NCBI RefSeq assembly: GCF_042678405.1
Contig: NZ_JBHTLI010000001.1
Span: forward strand, 1,550,001-1,614,000
DNA length: 64,000 bases
Source of the DNA: Salegentibacter_A chungangensis
GTDB lineage: Bacteria > Bacteroidota > Bacteroidia > Flavobacteriales > Flavobacteriaceae
Direction: 5' to 3'
This document shows, one piece after another, positions 8,464 to 18,121 of the stretch (the stretch's first letter is position 1; each line of letters starts with the position of its first letter). Both the position numbers and the translations under genes were made by a program. The notes beneath the pieces were generated by a model. It was not told the origin of the DNA. It did no database searches and saw only the letters and a program-made list of their open reading frames with translations.

Positions 8464-10035
8464 TTAAGCGTTTTTTCGGCGTTTTCTGAAATAATTAAAG
8501 GCGAAAATAATCACCAAAAGAATGAGGAAATAAGGCAGGTAAGATACAGGCTGGGCATCACCTTTAACAGTAGTGAACATTCTTTCCCATCTTATCTTAT
8601 CAAATCCGCTGGCATTTGGGTCCAGGCTCATCCAGATGAACACTGGCTTTCCTACAATATGGTTTTCCGGTACGTAACCCCAATAGCGGCTGTCTTCACT
8701 GTTATGACGGTTATCTCCCATCATCCAGTAGTAATTCTGTTTGAACGTATAGGACTCAACAGGCAGTCCATTCAGAAGTACCTGCGTGCCACTAAGGCTC
8801 AGTTCGTTTTCCACTCCCATCTCACTGCCTTCATAGGTCTCAATGATCCTGCGGTAAAACGGCATACTTTCAGGAGTAAGTTTTACTGTTTCTCCTTCCT
8901 TCGGAATATGAACAGGGCCAAAATTATCGTTATTCCAAGGCATTTTTCCGGTGTTGGGAAAAATGGATTTACTGGTTCTTGTCGAGGTGTCTATAACCCT
9001 TTCTATGGATGCCACATTAGGATGGCTTTTCAGCTTCTTCAGGTTTTCCTCGCTTAAAGCCGGAATAAAAAAGGTGTTGTCTTCCTGCCTGTAGCCAAAC
9101 CCGTCGGTGATTCCGTAGCGTTCAACTAAAAACCTTGGATTAAACCCCTGGCCTTTTGTCTTTCCTCGGTAAGAAAACTGAGGTTTCGCTCTGCCGGGGA
9201 GTACAAGAGGCTCATTGTTAACGTGAATTTTTCCATTAATGATCTGGAGAGAATCACCTGGCATTCCAACCGCACGCTTTACATAATTCGATTTTTTGTC
9301 TATGGGTTTAAAGTAATACTTCCCGTCTCCATATTGGTGGAAAGCATTCACTGTATCTACGGGCCAGTTGAAAACCACAATATCATTGCGCTCTACCTCC
9401 TCAAAGCCCGGTAATCTCATATAAGGGATCTGCGGCTTGTTGAGATAGGATTTTACCCCAAAAAACGGAATGGTATCGTGAACCATTGGAAAGGCTACAG
9501 CCGTCTCAGGCAGCCTGGCACCGTAATGGAATTTGCTTACAAAAAGATAATCTCCTACCAAAAGTGTTTTTTCCAGGGAGGAAGTAGGAATGGTAAAAGG
9601 CTGCATAAAGTAGGTGTGGACAATTGTAGCCGCAATCACCGCAAAAAGTATAGAATTCACCCACTCTCCGGTTGAGGTTCTCGGTTTTAAGGACCGGTCT
9701 TCAATATACTTAACATCTGTCGCGTAATTGATGTAATAAGTATAGAAGCCAAGAGTTACAAGAACCAGGAAAGTATCTGTAGAAGAATTTCTTCCGAAGC
9801 TCCTTATGGTTTCCACCCAGATAACCGGAAACATTACCAGGTTTACAATGGGTATAAAAAGCAGAATCACCCACCACCAGGGGCGGTTGATGATCTTCAT
9901 AAGGAGTACTGCATTGTAAACAGGGATGGCCGCTTCCCAGGCTTTTCTACCGGCTTTAATGTATAATCTCCAGGTTCCTAAAAAGTGAATTAACTGAACC
10001 AGAAAAAAGAACAGAAACCATTGTGTAAATGTCAT
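8464..10035 (-). CDS. lepB: Signal peptidase I, long flavobacterial form
   Basis: Cleaves signal peptides of exported proteins at the membrane. It is 523 aa, far longer than E. coli LepB (324). An N-terminal membrane domain with three or four helices (residues 1-105, DUF5684-like) precedes the usual anchor helix (about 128-143) and catalytic domain. The nucleophile is Ser153 in PTSSLEKT, the general base Lys253 in YVKRAVGMPGD, and box E is GDNRHNSEDSR near residue 440. A large insertion separates the catalytic boxes. It lies 45 bp downstream of dapB. Confidence 0.95.
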   Translation of the reverse strand: MTFTQWFLFFFLVQLIHFLGTWRLYIKAGRKAWEAAIPVYNAVLLMKIINRPWWWVILLFIPIVNLVMFPVIWVETIRSFGRNSSTDTFLVLVTLGFYTYYINYATDVKYIEDRSLKPRTSTGEWVNSILFAVIAATIVHTYFMQPFTIPTSSLEKTLLVGDYLFVSKFHYGARLPETAVAFPMVHDTIPFFGVKSYLNKPQIPYMRLPGFEEVERNDIVVFNWPVDTVNAFHQYGDGKYYFKPIDKKSNYVKRAVGMPGDSLQIINGKIHVNNEPLVLPGRAKPQFSYRGKTKGQGFNPRFLVERYGITDGFGYRQEDNTFFIPALSEENLKKLKSHPNVASIERVIDTSTRTSKSIFPNTGKMPWNNDNFGPVHIPKEGETVKLTPESMPFYRRIIETYEGSEMGVENELSLSGTQVLLNGLPVESYTFKQNYYWMMGDNRHNSEDSRYWGYVPENHIVGKPVFIWMSLDPNASGFDKIRWERMFTTVKGDAQPVSYLPYFLILLVIIFAFNYFRKRRKNA

Positions 10036-10080
10036 AATTTTATGCTTTGTACTGTATGAGTATTAGAAAGCTTTGTTTTG

Positions 10081-10812
10081 TTACTCTTCAGATGAATTTA
10101 AAATACCTGAAAGGGCATCTTTCATTGTAAAAACACCCTTTTTATCCTTAAGCCATTCGGCTGCGATCACAGCTCCCTTGGCAAATCCCTTTCTGGAATG
10201 TGCGGTGTGCATTATCTCAATATCGTCTATAGACGATTTATAAGAAACCGTATGTGTCCCGTGTACATCATCTATACGTTTGGCATAGATAGGGATCTCG
10301 TTTTTTTCGGGGTGGTCTAGCTGCCAGTCTTTTAATCTCGGGTTTTTGGCAATAATTTGCTGGGCGAGTGTAATTGCGGTTCCGCTTGGCGCATCCAGCT
10401 TTTTTGTGTGATGTATCTCCTCAATCTCTACCGAATATTCATCCAGGGATTTCATCATTGAGGCAAGTTTTTCATTCAGTTCAAAAAATACGTTTACTCC
10501 AATGCTGAAATTGGAGGCATAGATAAACCCGCAATTCCCCTGTTCTTTGCAGAGGTTTACCGCTTTTTCGTAATCGTTCAGCCAGCCTGTGGTTCCGCTT
10601 ACCACCGGGATATTGTGCTTGAAACAGGTGGTGATATTCTTAAATGCCGCCTTGGGTACGCTAAAATCTATGGCAACATCAATTTCAGATTTATCCAGGT
10701 CGTAAGTATCTATGTCTTCAGATATTTTTAATACGATCTTGTGGCCTCTCTCAGTTGCAATCTCTTCAATCGCTCGCCCCATTCTTCCATAACCTAAAAG
10801 TGCAATTTTCAT
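10081..10812 (-). CDS. dapB: 4-hydroxy-tetrahydrodipicolinate reductase
   Basis: Reduces the dihydrodipicolinate precursor in lysine/diaminopimelate synthesis. The N-terminal Rossmann motif is GYGRMGRAIE; further motifs are SGTTGW and the active-site block HHTKKLDAPSGTA. 243 aa is normal length. It is transcribed with lepB downstream, and the 66-bp gap to the upstream DUF5683 gene contains a 6-bp hairpin (10849-10864) that is too weak to call a terminator with confidence. Confidence 0.96.
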   Translation of the reverse strand: MKIALLGYGRMGRAIEEIATERGHKIVLKISEDIDTYDLDKSEIDVAIDFSVPKAAFKNITTCFKHNIPVVSGTTGWLNDYEKAVNLCKEQGNCGFIYASNFSIGVNVFFELNEKLASMMKSLDEYSVEIEEIHHTKKLDAPSGTAITLAQQIIAKNPRLKDWQLDHPEKNEIPIYAKRIDDVHGTHTVSYKSSIDDIEIMHTAHSRKGFAKGAVIAAEWLKDKKGVFTMKDALSGILNSSEE

Positions 10813-10878
10813 CTTCAGTCTTTTAATGCGTTGTTCTAAAATTTAAACTCGGTATTAGTACCGATTGCCCCAAACTGT

Positions 10879-11457
10879 CTAAAAACTATAATTTAAAGAA
10901 AGTCCGTATCTCGTCTTTCCGGCTAACCTGTCGTAATCCATTCTGGGTTTTAAGGACAGGTTTTCATTTACGTTAAACTGCTGTAAATGTGCATCTACGT
11001 TAGCATCAACGATGTTCAGAATATAAATTCCCGCGGTTACCAGCAAAGAGATCTCTTTGTTTCTTTGATAGAATTCCTGTGCCCTTATCAATCCGTCATC
11101 GGTAATCCTGCCCTGGAATTCATCCGGTTTTCCGGCCAATCTTGCCTTGTAAGCATCGCGGTAACGGTCGTATTCCTTGTCATTGTTAATGTAGAAATAA
11201 ATACCCACTCCAAGACCGGCGTAGGCAATAGGGATTTTCCAGTACCTCCCGTTATAGGCCTGGCCAAGCCCGGGTAAGATGGCCGAATAGAATGCGGCTT
11301 TTGCCGGGGCCAGTGGATTATATGGTTTGTAATCTCTTTCTTTTGCAATGCTGTCCCGGGATACTTCTGTAGCCGTCGTGAGAGAATCTTCCTGACCGAA
11401 ACAAGCAACAGAAATGAACAGGAACAAGCCTGTAAAGAAAAAAGATTTAATCTTCAC
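10879..11457 (-). CDS. DUF5683 domain protein, exported
   Basis: 192-aa protein of unknown function with an N-terminal signal peptide (about 20 residues, ending near CFGQE) and the DUF5683 core: PAKAAFYSAILPGLGQAYNGRYWKIP, which looks like membrane-associated Gly/Pro-rich helices, followed by a helix near 85-90. The start is GTG at 11457, inside the last codons of parB (11-base overlap), and no in-frame ATG lies near it, so translation is probably coupled to parB. This gene follows parB in many flavobacteria. Confidence 0.8.
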   Translation of the reverse strand: MKIKSFFFTGLFLFISVACFGQEDSLTTATEVSRDSIAKERDYKPYNPLAPAKAAFYSAILPGLGQAYNGRYWKIPIAYAGLGVGIYFYINNDKEYDRYRDAYKARLAGKPDEFQGRITDDGLIRAQEFYQRNKEISLLVTAGIYILNIVDANVDAHLQQFNVNENLSLKPRMDYDRLAGKTRYGLSLNYSF

Positions 11458-12352
11458 CTTGAATTAGTTTTTTGATCCTGTTGAAATCTTCTTCTGAAGA
11501 AAAGGGGATAGTAAGCTTTCCGCTTCCTTTTTTGGAAACTTTTACATCTACTTTAGCTCCAAGGTATTCTGAAAATTCCTTGACCCCTTTTTTATATGTC
11601 TTAGGAACTGCCTGTTTTTTCTTCACGGGTTTTGAATCTTTCTCCCCATTCTGAAGCTCCCTTACCAGTTGCTCGGTTTCACGAACTGAAAGGGATTTCT
11701 GAAGTATCTTCTCGTAGATCTCAAGTTGCTGTCCCTGGTCATCTACGTTAATAAGTGCACGCCCGTGGCCCATACTCAGGAAGCCGTCCCGCATTCCTGT
11801 TTGAATGATCGGGTCCAGCTTAAGCAGTCTTAGGTAGTTTGCGATTGTGGAACGATTTTTCCCGACCCTGTCACTCAGTTGTTCCTGGGTAAGGCTGATC
11901 TCGTCTATAAGCCGTTGGTAGGAAAGTGAGATCTCTATAGGGTCCAGGTCCTGGCGCTGGATGTTTTCCACCAATGCCATTTCCAGAGATTCCTGGTCGT
12001 TGGCGATCCTGATGTAAGCGGGAATGGTTTCCAGGCCTACCAGTTTTGATGCGCGAAAACGGCGCTCTCCGGATACCAGTTGATATTTATTGAAGTCCAG
12101 CTTCCTTACGGTAATAGGCTGGATCACTCCTAATTCTTTTATGGATGAAGCTAATTCTTTAAGCGAATCTTCATTGAAACTCGTCCTTGGCTGGAAAGGA
12201 TTCACTTCAATAGCCTCAAGGTCCAGCTCAACAATGTGACCTACCAGTTTATCGGCATTCTTATCTTCCGCAGATTGTATATCATTCTGCGGATCCTTCA
12301 GCAATGCTGAAAGTCCGCGTCCTAAAGCTTGTTTTTTGGTAGCCTTCGCCAT
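11447..12352 (-). CDS. parB: Chromosome partitioning protein ParB
   Basis: Centromere-binding CTP-dependent clamp that, with ParA, segregates the origin region. Visible parts are the N-terminal ParB/Srx domain (ELDLEAIEVNPFQPR, GERRFRASKL, ENIQRQDLDPIE), the helix-turn-helix (LTQEQLSDRVGKNRSTIANYLRLL) and a C-terminal dimerisation segment. 301 aa. It follows parA by three bases. No parS palindrome was recognised nearby. Confidence 0.96.
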   Translation of the reverse strand: MAKATKKQALGRGLSALLKDPQNDIQSAEDKNADKLVGHIVELDLEAIEVNPFQPRTSFNEDSLKELASSIKELGVIQPITVRKLDFNKYQLVSGERRFRASKLVGLETIPAYIRIANDQESLEMALVENIQRQDLDPIEISLSYQRLIDEISLTQEQLSDRVGKNRSTIANYLRLLKLDPIIQTGMRDGFLSMGHGRALINVDDQGQQLEIYEKILQKSLSVRETEQLVRELQNGEKDSKPVKKKQAVPKTYKKGVKEFSEYLGAKVDVKVSKKGSGKLTIPFSSEEDFNRIKKLIQGED

Positions 12353-12355
12353 CTT

Positions 12356-13120
12356 CTAAGAATTTTTCTTTATAATTTCATGTGCCAGACTCAAATAATT
12401 GCTGGCTCCTTTACTGGAAGCATCGTAATTGATGATGCTTTCACCATAACTCGGGGCTTCACTTAAACGTACATTTCGCTGGATGATTGTATCGAAGACC
12501 ATTTCATCAAAATGCTTCTGAACCTCTTCCACCACCTGGTTGGAAAGCCTCAACCTGGAGTCGTACATCGTAAGCAGCAAGCCTTCGATATCGAGTTTCT
12601 GGTTGTGGATCTTCTGTACGCTTTTTATCGTGTTCAGAAGTTTACCCAAACCTTCAAGCGCGAAATATTCACACTGGATTGGGATGATCACTGAATCTGA
12701 AGCCGTAAGGGCGTTCAGGGTCAGCAGCCCGAGAGAAGGGGCACAGTCAATCAGGATATAATCATATTTATCTTTTAAAGGAAGCACTGCTTTCTGAAGC
12801 ATATGCTCCCGCGATTCCTGATCTACAAGTTCAATCTCTATCGCAACCAGATCTATATGCGCCGGGATTATGTCCAGGTTAGGGGAGCTGGTTTCCATTA
12901 TAGCCTCTTCGGGTTTAACCGAATGTTCCAGTAATTGATATGTTCCCAGTTCTACTTCTTCAACATCAATCCCAAGGCCTGAAGTGGCATTGGCCTGAGG
13001 GTCGGCATCAATCAAAAGCACCTTTTTTTCAAGTACACCCAGTGAAGCTGCAAGGTTTACAGAAGTAGTTGTTTTTCCAACACCTCCCTTTTGATTGGCA
13101 ATAGCAATGATTTTACCCAT
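12356..13120 (-). CDS. parA: Chromosome partitioning ATPase ParA
   Basis: Deviant Walker A ATPase that positions ParB-bound origins on the nucleoid. The motif KGGVGKTT is at residues 11-18, with DADPQANAT (switch/A') and LIDCAPSLG (Walker B). 254 aa and no N-terminal HTH, so it is the chromosomal Soj/ParA type. First gene of the parA-parB-DUF5683 set; the A/T-rich 105-bp upstream gap may hold its promoter, but only imperfect -7 boxes are seen. Confidence 0.96.
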   Translation of the reverse strand: MGKIIAIANQKGGVGKTTTSVNLAASLGVLEKKVLLIDADPQANATSGLGIDVEEVELGTYQLLEHSVKPEEAIMETSSPNLDIIPAHIDLVAIEIELVDQESREHMLQKAVLPLKDKYDYILIDCAPSLGLLTLNALTASDSVIIPIQCEYFALEGLGKLLNTIKSVQKIHNQKLDIEGLLLTMYDSRLRLSNQVVEEVQKHFDEMVFDTIIQRNVRLSEAPSYGESIINYDASSKGASNYLSLAHEIIKKNS

Positions 13121-13225
13121 TAAATGTCTGTGATTTTTGAAAGGTAAAAATACAATTTATTACAGGTTTAGAAAATCTATTTGTTAACAGTTTATTCAGA
13201 ATTGTATCTTAAAAAATTGCGGTTG

Positions 13226-14107
13226 TTATTTTCCTTTCTGAGCTTTGATCATAGCCTCCAGCTGATCCCACATTTCTTCCGGAATTGCCTCAAGCAGATT
13301 GAATTGGCCGGCTCCTTTCAGCCATTCGCCACCGTCTATGGTGATCACTTCTCCGTTAATATAAGCTGAAAAATCTGAAACCAGATAGGCCGCAAGGTTT
13401 GCCAGTTCCTGGTGCTCTCCCACACGCTTAAGCGGCACCTTTTTTGAAAGGTCGAATTTTTCTTTCAGATCGCCCGGTAGCAGGCGGTCCCAGGCTCCTT
13501 TGGTCGGGAATGGTCCGGGAGCGATGGCATTGGAACGGATCCCGTATTTAGCCCATTCCACGGCAAGTGATCTGGTCATTGCCAGTACCCCGGCTTTGGC
13601 GGTTGCACTGGGTACCACATAGGCCGATCCCGTCCAGGCGTAAGTGGTCACGATATTAAGGATGGTCTTATCGGTTTCTTTCTTGTCGATCCAGTGTTTC
13701 CCGAAGGCGAGCGTACAGTTCTTACTTCCCTTAAGCACTATATCGATGATGGTGTCAAAGGCATTGGCGCTTAGCCTTTCGGTAGGAGAGATGAAGTTCC
13801 CGGCCGCATTGTTAAGAAGTATATCTATGCTTCCGAATTCTGAGATCACCTCGTCCCGCATTTTTTCAACCTGGTCATAATGCCTTACATCGCACTGCAC
13901 TGCAAAACATTTTCCGCCTGTGGCTTCTTCAAGCTCCTTGGCGGTATTCTGAAGTTTCTCGATATTTCTTGAGGTAATGGCAACATTGGCTCCTATTTCA
14001 AGGAAATATTTGGTCATTGCCTTCCCCAGGCCGCTTCCGCCTCCAGTTACCACTATATTCTTACCTTCCAGGGCATCGTCACGAAGCATTTTCTTTGTAA
14101 AATCCAT
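13226..14107 (-). CDS. SDR oxidoreductase, 2,4-dienoyl-CoA reductase-like
   Basis: NAD(P)H-dependent short-chain reductase, 293 aa from the ATG at 14107 (a TTG two codons upstream is less likely). Cofactor motif GGGSGLGKAM and NNAAGN are present. The active site is not the usual YxxxK: TYAWTGSAYVVPSATAKAG matches the Tyr...Ser-x3-Lys arrangement of mammalian-type 2,4-dienoyl-CoA reductases that process unsaturated fatty acyl-CoAs. Its position 100 bp downstream of methylmalonyl-CoA mutase fits an acyl-CoA degradation role. Substrate is inferred. Confidence 0.85.
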   Translation of the reverse strand: MDFTKKMLRDDALEGKNIVVTGGGSGLGKAMTKYFLEIGANVAITSRNIEKLQNTAKELEEATGGKCFAVQCDVRHYDQVEKMRDEVISEFGSIDILLNNAAGNFISPTERLSANAFDTIIDIVLKGSKNCTLAFGKHWIDKKETDKTILNIVTTYAWTGSAYVVPSATAKAGVLAMTRSLAVEWAKYGIRSNAIAPGPFPTKGAWDRLLPGDLKEKFDLSKKVPLKRVGEHQELANLAAYLVSDFSAYINGEVITIDGGEWLKGAGQFNLLEAIPEEMWDQLEAMIKAQKGK

Positions 14108-14206
14108 TTTCAATATTTTAAGTTGAAAGCTTCTTAAAAAGCTTTATTGGTTGTTTCAGTTTAATTCTTTCCAGCTGAAAAATTTATCTATTACAGCCTG
14201 GAACTT

Positions 14207-16339
14207 TTATTCTTCAATCAGTATCTCCAGAAGCTGAATGGCGGCATCGCTGATCTTGGTTCCGGGACCAAAGACGGCAACGGCTCCGGCATCGAATAAG
14301 TATTGATAGTCCTGGGATGGGATCACCCCGCCAACGATCACCATAATATCTTCACGCCCAAGTTTTTTCAGCTCTTCTATCACCTGCGGTACAAGGGTTT
14401 TGTGACCTGCAGCTAAGGAAGAGACACCAAGGATATGCACATCATTCTCAACGGCCTGTTTTGCTGCTTCCTGTGGGGTCTGGAAGAGCGGACCTATATC
14501 CACATCGAAACCAAGGTCGGCATAGCCGGTAGCCACCACCTTGGCACCACGGTCGTGCCCGTCCTGACCCATTTTGGCGATCATTATTCTTGGCCTCCGC
14601 CCGTCCTGTTCGGCGAACTTATCGGCCAGTTCTCTTGCTTTATTAAATGAGGAATTGTCTTTCATTTCTTTGGAATATACTCCGCTAAAGGATTGAACTT
14701 TTGCTTTATACCTGCCATAGACCTTTTCAAGAGCATCGCTGATCTCCCCTAAAGAAGCTCTTTCCCTGGCAGCATCTACAGCCAGGGCAAGAAGGTTGCC
14801 TTTTTCCTTTTCTGCAGCTTCGGTTAGCGCGGCCAGGGCTTTTTCAACCTTTTCGGTATTTCTTTCTGCCCTTATTTTCTTCAGCCTCTCTACCTGCTGT
14901 CTTCTAACGGTCTGGTTGTCTACTTCAAGCGTTACGAGCTCGTCTTCCTTCTCAAGCCGGTATTTGTTGGTTCCTACAATGATATCGGTCTCGCTGTCTA
15001 TTCTTGCCTGCTTTTTGGCGGCGGCTTCCTCTATGCGTATTTTCGGGATGCCTTCCTCAATGGCCTTGGTCATCCCGCCTAGATCTTCAACTTCTTCAAT
15101 GAGCTTCCAGGCTTTTTCGGCGATCTCGTCGGTGAGTTTTTCCACGTAATAACTACCGGCCCAGGGATCTACCGTTTTGGTGATCTTTGTTTCCTGCTGC
15201 AGGTGTAACTGGGTGTTCCTGGCGATCCTTGCAGAAAAGTCTGTTGGCAGGGCAATGGCCTCGTCTAGCGCATTGGTGTGTAGGCTCTGTGTTCCGCCGA
15301 AGGCTGCCGCGGCAGCTTCAATACAGGTTCTGGCCACGTTGTTGAAGGGATCCTGCTCGGTAAGGCTCCAGCCGCTGGTTTGCGAGTGGGTTCTTAAGCT
15401 TAGCGATTTCGGGTTTTGTGGGTTGAACTGTTTCACCAGTTTAGCCCAGAGCATTCTCGCGGCCCTCATCTTGGCGACCTCCATAAAATGGTTCATTCCA
15501 ATGGCCCAGAAGAAGGATAGTCTTGGTGCGAAACTGTCGATATCCATTCCGGCTTTTAAGCCTTCCCGAATGTATTCCAGGCCGTCGGCAAGGGTATACG
15601 CCAGCTCGATATCGCAGGTGGCGCCTGCTTCCTGCATATGATATCCCGAAATACTGATGCTGTTGAATTTCGGCATATTCTGGGAAGTGTATTCGAATAT
15701 GTCTGAAATGATCTTCATCGACGGAGTAGGAGGGTAGATGTAGGTGTTACGTACCATAAACTCCTTCAGGATGTCATTCTGAATGGTTCCTGAAAGTTTT
15801 TCAGGTGAAACGCCCTGTTCTTCCGCGGCTACTATATAAAAGGCCATTATGGGAAGAACGGCTCCGTTCATCGTCATAGAAACCGACATTTTATCCAGTG
15901 GGATCTGGTCGAAGAGGATCTTCATATCCTCAACCGAATCTATGGCCACCCCGGCTTTCCCGACATCACCAACCACTCTTTCGTGATCACTGTCATAACC
16001 CCTGTGGGTGGGAAGGTCAAAAGCTACCGAAAGTCCTTTCTGGCCTGCCGCCAGGTTCCTTCGGTAAAAAGCATTGCTTTCTTCCGCAGTGGAAAATCCG
16101 GCGTATTGCCTTATGGTCCAGGGACGGCTCACATACATCGTGCTGTAAGGTCCGCGAAGGTATGGCGGGATCCCGGCTGCGAAATTGAGGTGTTTCAGGT
16201 CTTTTATGTCCTCCCTGAAATAGGAAGGTTTCAGGTCTATTTCTTCGGGAGTTTCGAACAGTTTTCCTTCGCCCTCCTTATAGCGGGAGCCAAGTTCAGG
16301 TTCGGAAAGTTTTATATGTTGAAGATCTTTTCTTTGCAT
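14207..16339 (-). CDS. mutB: Methylmalonyl-CoA mutase, large (catalytic) subunit
   Basis: Adenosylcobalamin enzyme interconverting (R)-methylmalonyl-CoA and succinyl-CoA, linking odd-chain and branched acyl units to the TCA cycle. The N-terminal TIM-barrel carries the family blocks YMSVRPWTIRQYAG-like (SRPWTIRQYAGF) and DPWAGSYYVE; the C-terminal domain (about residues 575-710) has the B12-binding DGHDRGAKVVA and GGVIP motifs. 710 aa, full length. It lies 16 bases after the small subunit gene. Confidence 0.97.
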   Translation of the reverse strand: MQRKDLQHIKLSEPELGSRYKEGEGKLFETPEEIDLKPSYFREDIKDLKHLNFAAGIPPYLRGPYSTMYVSRPWTIRQYAGFSTAEESNAFYRRNLAAGQKGLSVAFDLPTHRGYDSDHERVVGDVGKAGVAIDSVEDMKILFDQIPLDKMSVSMTMNGAVLPIMAFYIVAAEEQGVSPEKLSGTIQNDILKEFMVRNTYIYPPTPSMKIISDIFEYTSQNMPKFNSISISGYHMQEAGATCDIELAYTLADGLEYIREGLKAGMDIDSFAPRLSFFWAIGMNHFMEVAKMRAARMLWAKLVKQFNPQNPKSLSLRTHSQTSGWSLTEQDPFNNVARTCIEAAAAAFGGTQSLHTNALDEAIALPTDFSARIARNTQLHLQQETKITKTVDPWAGSYYVEKLTDEIAEKAWKLIEEVEDLGGMTKAIEEGIPKIRIEEAAAKKQARIDSETDIIVGTNKYRLEKEDELVTLEVDNQTVRRQQVERLKKIRAERNTEKVEKALAALTEAAEKEKGNLLALAVDAARERASLGEISDALEKVYGRYKAKVQSFSGVYSKEMKDNSSFNKARELADKFAEQDGRRPRIMIAKMGQDGHDRGAKVVATGYADLGFDVDIGPLFQTPQEAAKQAVENDVHILGVSSLAAGHKTLVPQVIEELKKLGREDIMVIVGGVIPSQDYQYLFDAGAVAVFGPGTKISDAAIQLLEILIEE

Positions 16340-16355
16340 TTTTTTCGCTTTAAGT

Positions 16356-17747
16356 TTAACCGGCCTTTTCCTGTTTAAGTCTTTCCTGTTCGAGGTTTTC
16401 GCTTAAACGTCTTTCGAGGACAGGTTCAATTAAAGTTTTTCTGGGATCTTTTTTGAGGAACGGATAGAGCTCTATCTCATTTTCCATCTTATCCTGCGGA
16501 TTCTCAAATTTGTTGGTGCCTATAAGTACAAGTTCTCCTTTGTCGAAAAGCTCCTGTTCCCTGGTTGCACTCTCCTTGATCTTATGCTGGATCACGCCGG
16601 CTTTCAGTTGTTTCATAAAACCTCCGCCTTTTTCGATCTCCTTGAAGATGTCCAGAGCCATTTCAGCGAACTGTTTGGTAAGGCTTTCAATATAATAAGC
16701 GCCTTCAGCGGCATTGGCAACCTTATCGAGATAGGCTTCATTCTTCATTACCAGTAACTGGTTGCGGGCTATCCTGTCACCAAATTCGTTATTCTTATGA
16801 TAGAAAGAATCATAAGGAATATTGTAAATAGCGTCGGCACCGCCAAGGATTGCGCTCATACTCTCGGTAGTGGTGCGCAGTAAGTTCACGTTGTAATCGT
16901 AAAGCGTTTTGTTTCGCTTTGTTGGCTGTGCAAGGATATGACAGGTTTCCGGCAGCTGGTACTCTTTAGCTAAAGTTGAATACAACCAGCGAAGCGCCCT
17001 GATCTTGGCGATCTCAAAGAAATAATTAGGACCCGAGGCGATCAGGAACTGCGGAAGAAAATCATTTTTCCAGTCGGTATTCTTAAAACTGTCGAAATGA
17101 TTCAGGTATTCGTTCACGTGCGCCAATGAATAAGCCAGTTGCTGCGGAATATTAGCTCCCGCATTCTGGTATAGACGGGCATCTACACTAATAACCGACT
17201 GAAATCTGCCGGAATTCTGAACGATCTCTTCCAGAAGCTCGTGGTCTTTTTCCAAATTATGGAACCAGTTTCCCGTTCGTGCCAGGTTTCCGATAATATC
17301 GGTATGCAGATAGAATTTCGTGTTTTCCCCTTCCAGGTAAGTGCGCAAACGTTTGAAATAATCTGCAGATAAAAATTCCAATCGCAGGTAAATTGCAGTG
17401 TTTTCAAGATCCAGGCCTGCAAACAGGGTTTCGGGGGAAACATCTTCTGAAGGAATGATGAACCAAAGACTTTCGGCTCCTTTTTCAAGGACGCGTTTTG
17501 CCTTTTCATTGCTCTTTTCAACAGAGGCTACATATATTTTCTCGCAGATGCTCCAGTTCTTCGGGGAAGGCGTTTTTACCGGTTCCTCAATATCTTCTGC
17601 ATTATAAAAGGGCTTCACGTCTATACCGTCGAGTGACCTATAGACCAGTTTTTCGTTATAATCGGCACCCTTCAGATCGAACTGTATCTTTTGCTTCCAT
17701 TGTTTTGCAGAAACTTCTTCAAATTCCTGAAATAATGACTCCTTCAT
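16356..17747 (-). CDS. mutA: Methylmalonyl-CoA mutase, small subunit
   Basis: Non-catalytic partner of the heterodimeric mutase. It has the same barrel fold as the large subunit (SIILGGADAIYN-like block, GDRIARNQLLVMKNEAYL, AAEGAYYIESLT) but ends at 463 aa without the cobalamin-binding domain, as is usual for the small subunit in Bacteroidota. Forms an operon with the large subunit, probably continuing to the SDR gene at 13226. Confidence 0.95.
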   Translation of the reverse strand: MKESLFQEFEEVSAKQWKQKIQFDLKGADYNEKLVYRSLDGIDVKPFYNAEDIEEPVKTPSPKNWSICEKIYVASVEKSNEKAKRVLEKGAESLWFIIPSEDVSPETLFAGLDLENTAIYLRLEFLSADYFKRLRTYLEGENTKFYLHTDIIGNLARTGNWFHNLEKDHELLEEIVQNSGRFQSVISVDARLYQNAGANIPQQLAYSLAHVNEYLNHFDSFKNTDWKNDFLPQFLIASGPNYFFEIAKIRALRWLYSTLAKEYQLPETCHILAQPTKRNKTLYDYNVNLLRTTTESMSAILGGADAIYNIPYDSFYHKNNEFGDRIARNQLLVMKNEAYLDKVANAAEGAYYIESLTKQFAEMALDIFKEIEKGGGFMKQLKAGVIQHKIKESATREQELFDKGELVLIGTNKFENPQDKMENEIELYPFLKKDPRKTLIEPVLERRLSENLEQERLKQEKAG

Positions 17748-17787
17748 TCTTAGTTGGTTTTAATGAAAGTTGAGTCCCGGAAGAGGT

Positions 17788-18102
17788 TTAATCAATGCTG
17801 TCGTATTCTATAATATAGATATCCTCTTCGGGCCGTTTCATATAATATTTTTGGCGGGCGAATTTTTCAAGCTCCACCGAATCCTTAAGCTGCTTAATGA
17901 TAGCCTTATCCTTAGAAATTTCTTTCTGGTAATACTTTTTATTGTCCTGAAGCTCGTTGATCTCCTCGTTCAGTTCGTGGTGTATGAACCAGGAATTGCT
18001 GTCCAGAAAGATCATCCAGCCGGCAAATATCAGGCTCAATAAGACATACTTATTGCTGAAAAATCTAAACCAGGCTTTTTTACGCAGCTCTTTTAATTTC
18101 AT
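17788..18102 (-). CDS. Septum formation initiator, DivIC/FtsB-like
   Basis: 104-aa bitopic division protein: short basic cytoplasmic tail, one transmembrane helix (about residues 19-37) and a coiled coil (about 40-75, HELNEEINELQDNKKYYQKE) followed by the family's EKFARQKYYMKRPEEDIY block. It would act in the divisome with FtsL and FtsQ. It lies 19 bp after udk on the same strand and probably shares its transcript. Confidence 0.88.
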   Translation of the reverse strand: MKLKELRKKAWFRFFSNKYVLLSLIFAGWMIFLDSNSWFIHHELNEEINELQDNKKYYQKEISKDKAIIKQLKDSVELEKFARQKYYMKRPEEDIYIIEYDSID

Positions 18103-18121
18103 ACCGGCTAAAGATACAAAA

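Noticed and set aside
10849..10864. Terminator between the DUF5683 gene and dapB
   Set aside because: The stem is only 6 bp and no real T-run follows on the minus strand; read-through is likely.
15983..16378. Plus-strand frames of 100 or more codons inside the mutase genes
   Set aside because: They are antisense shadows of well-supported enzymes, with no motifs or start context; the same holds for other antisense frames, such as 954-1316 in recF and 60878-61309 in nadB.
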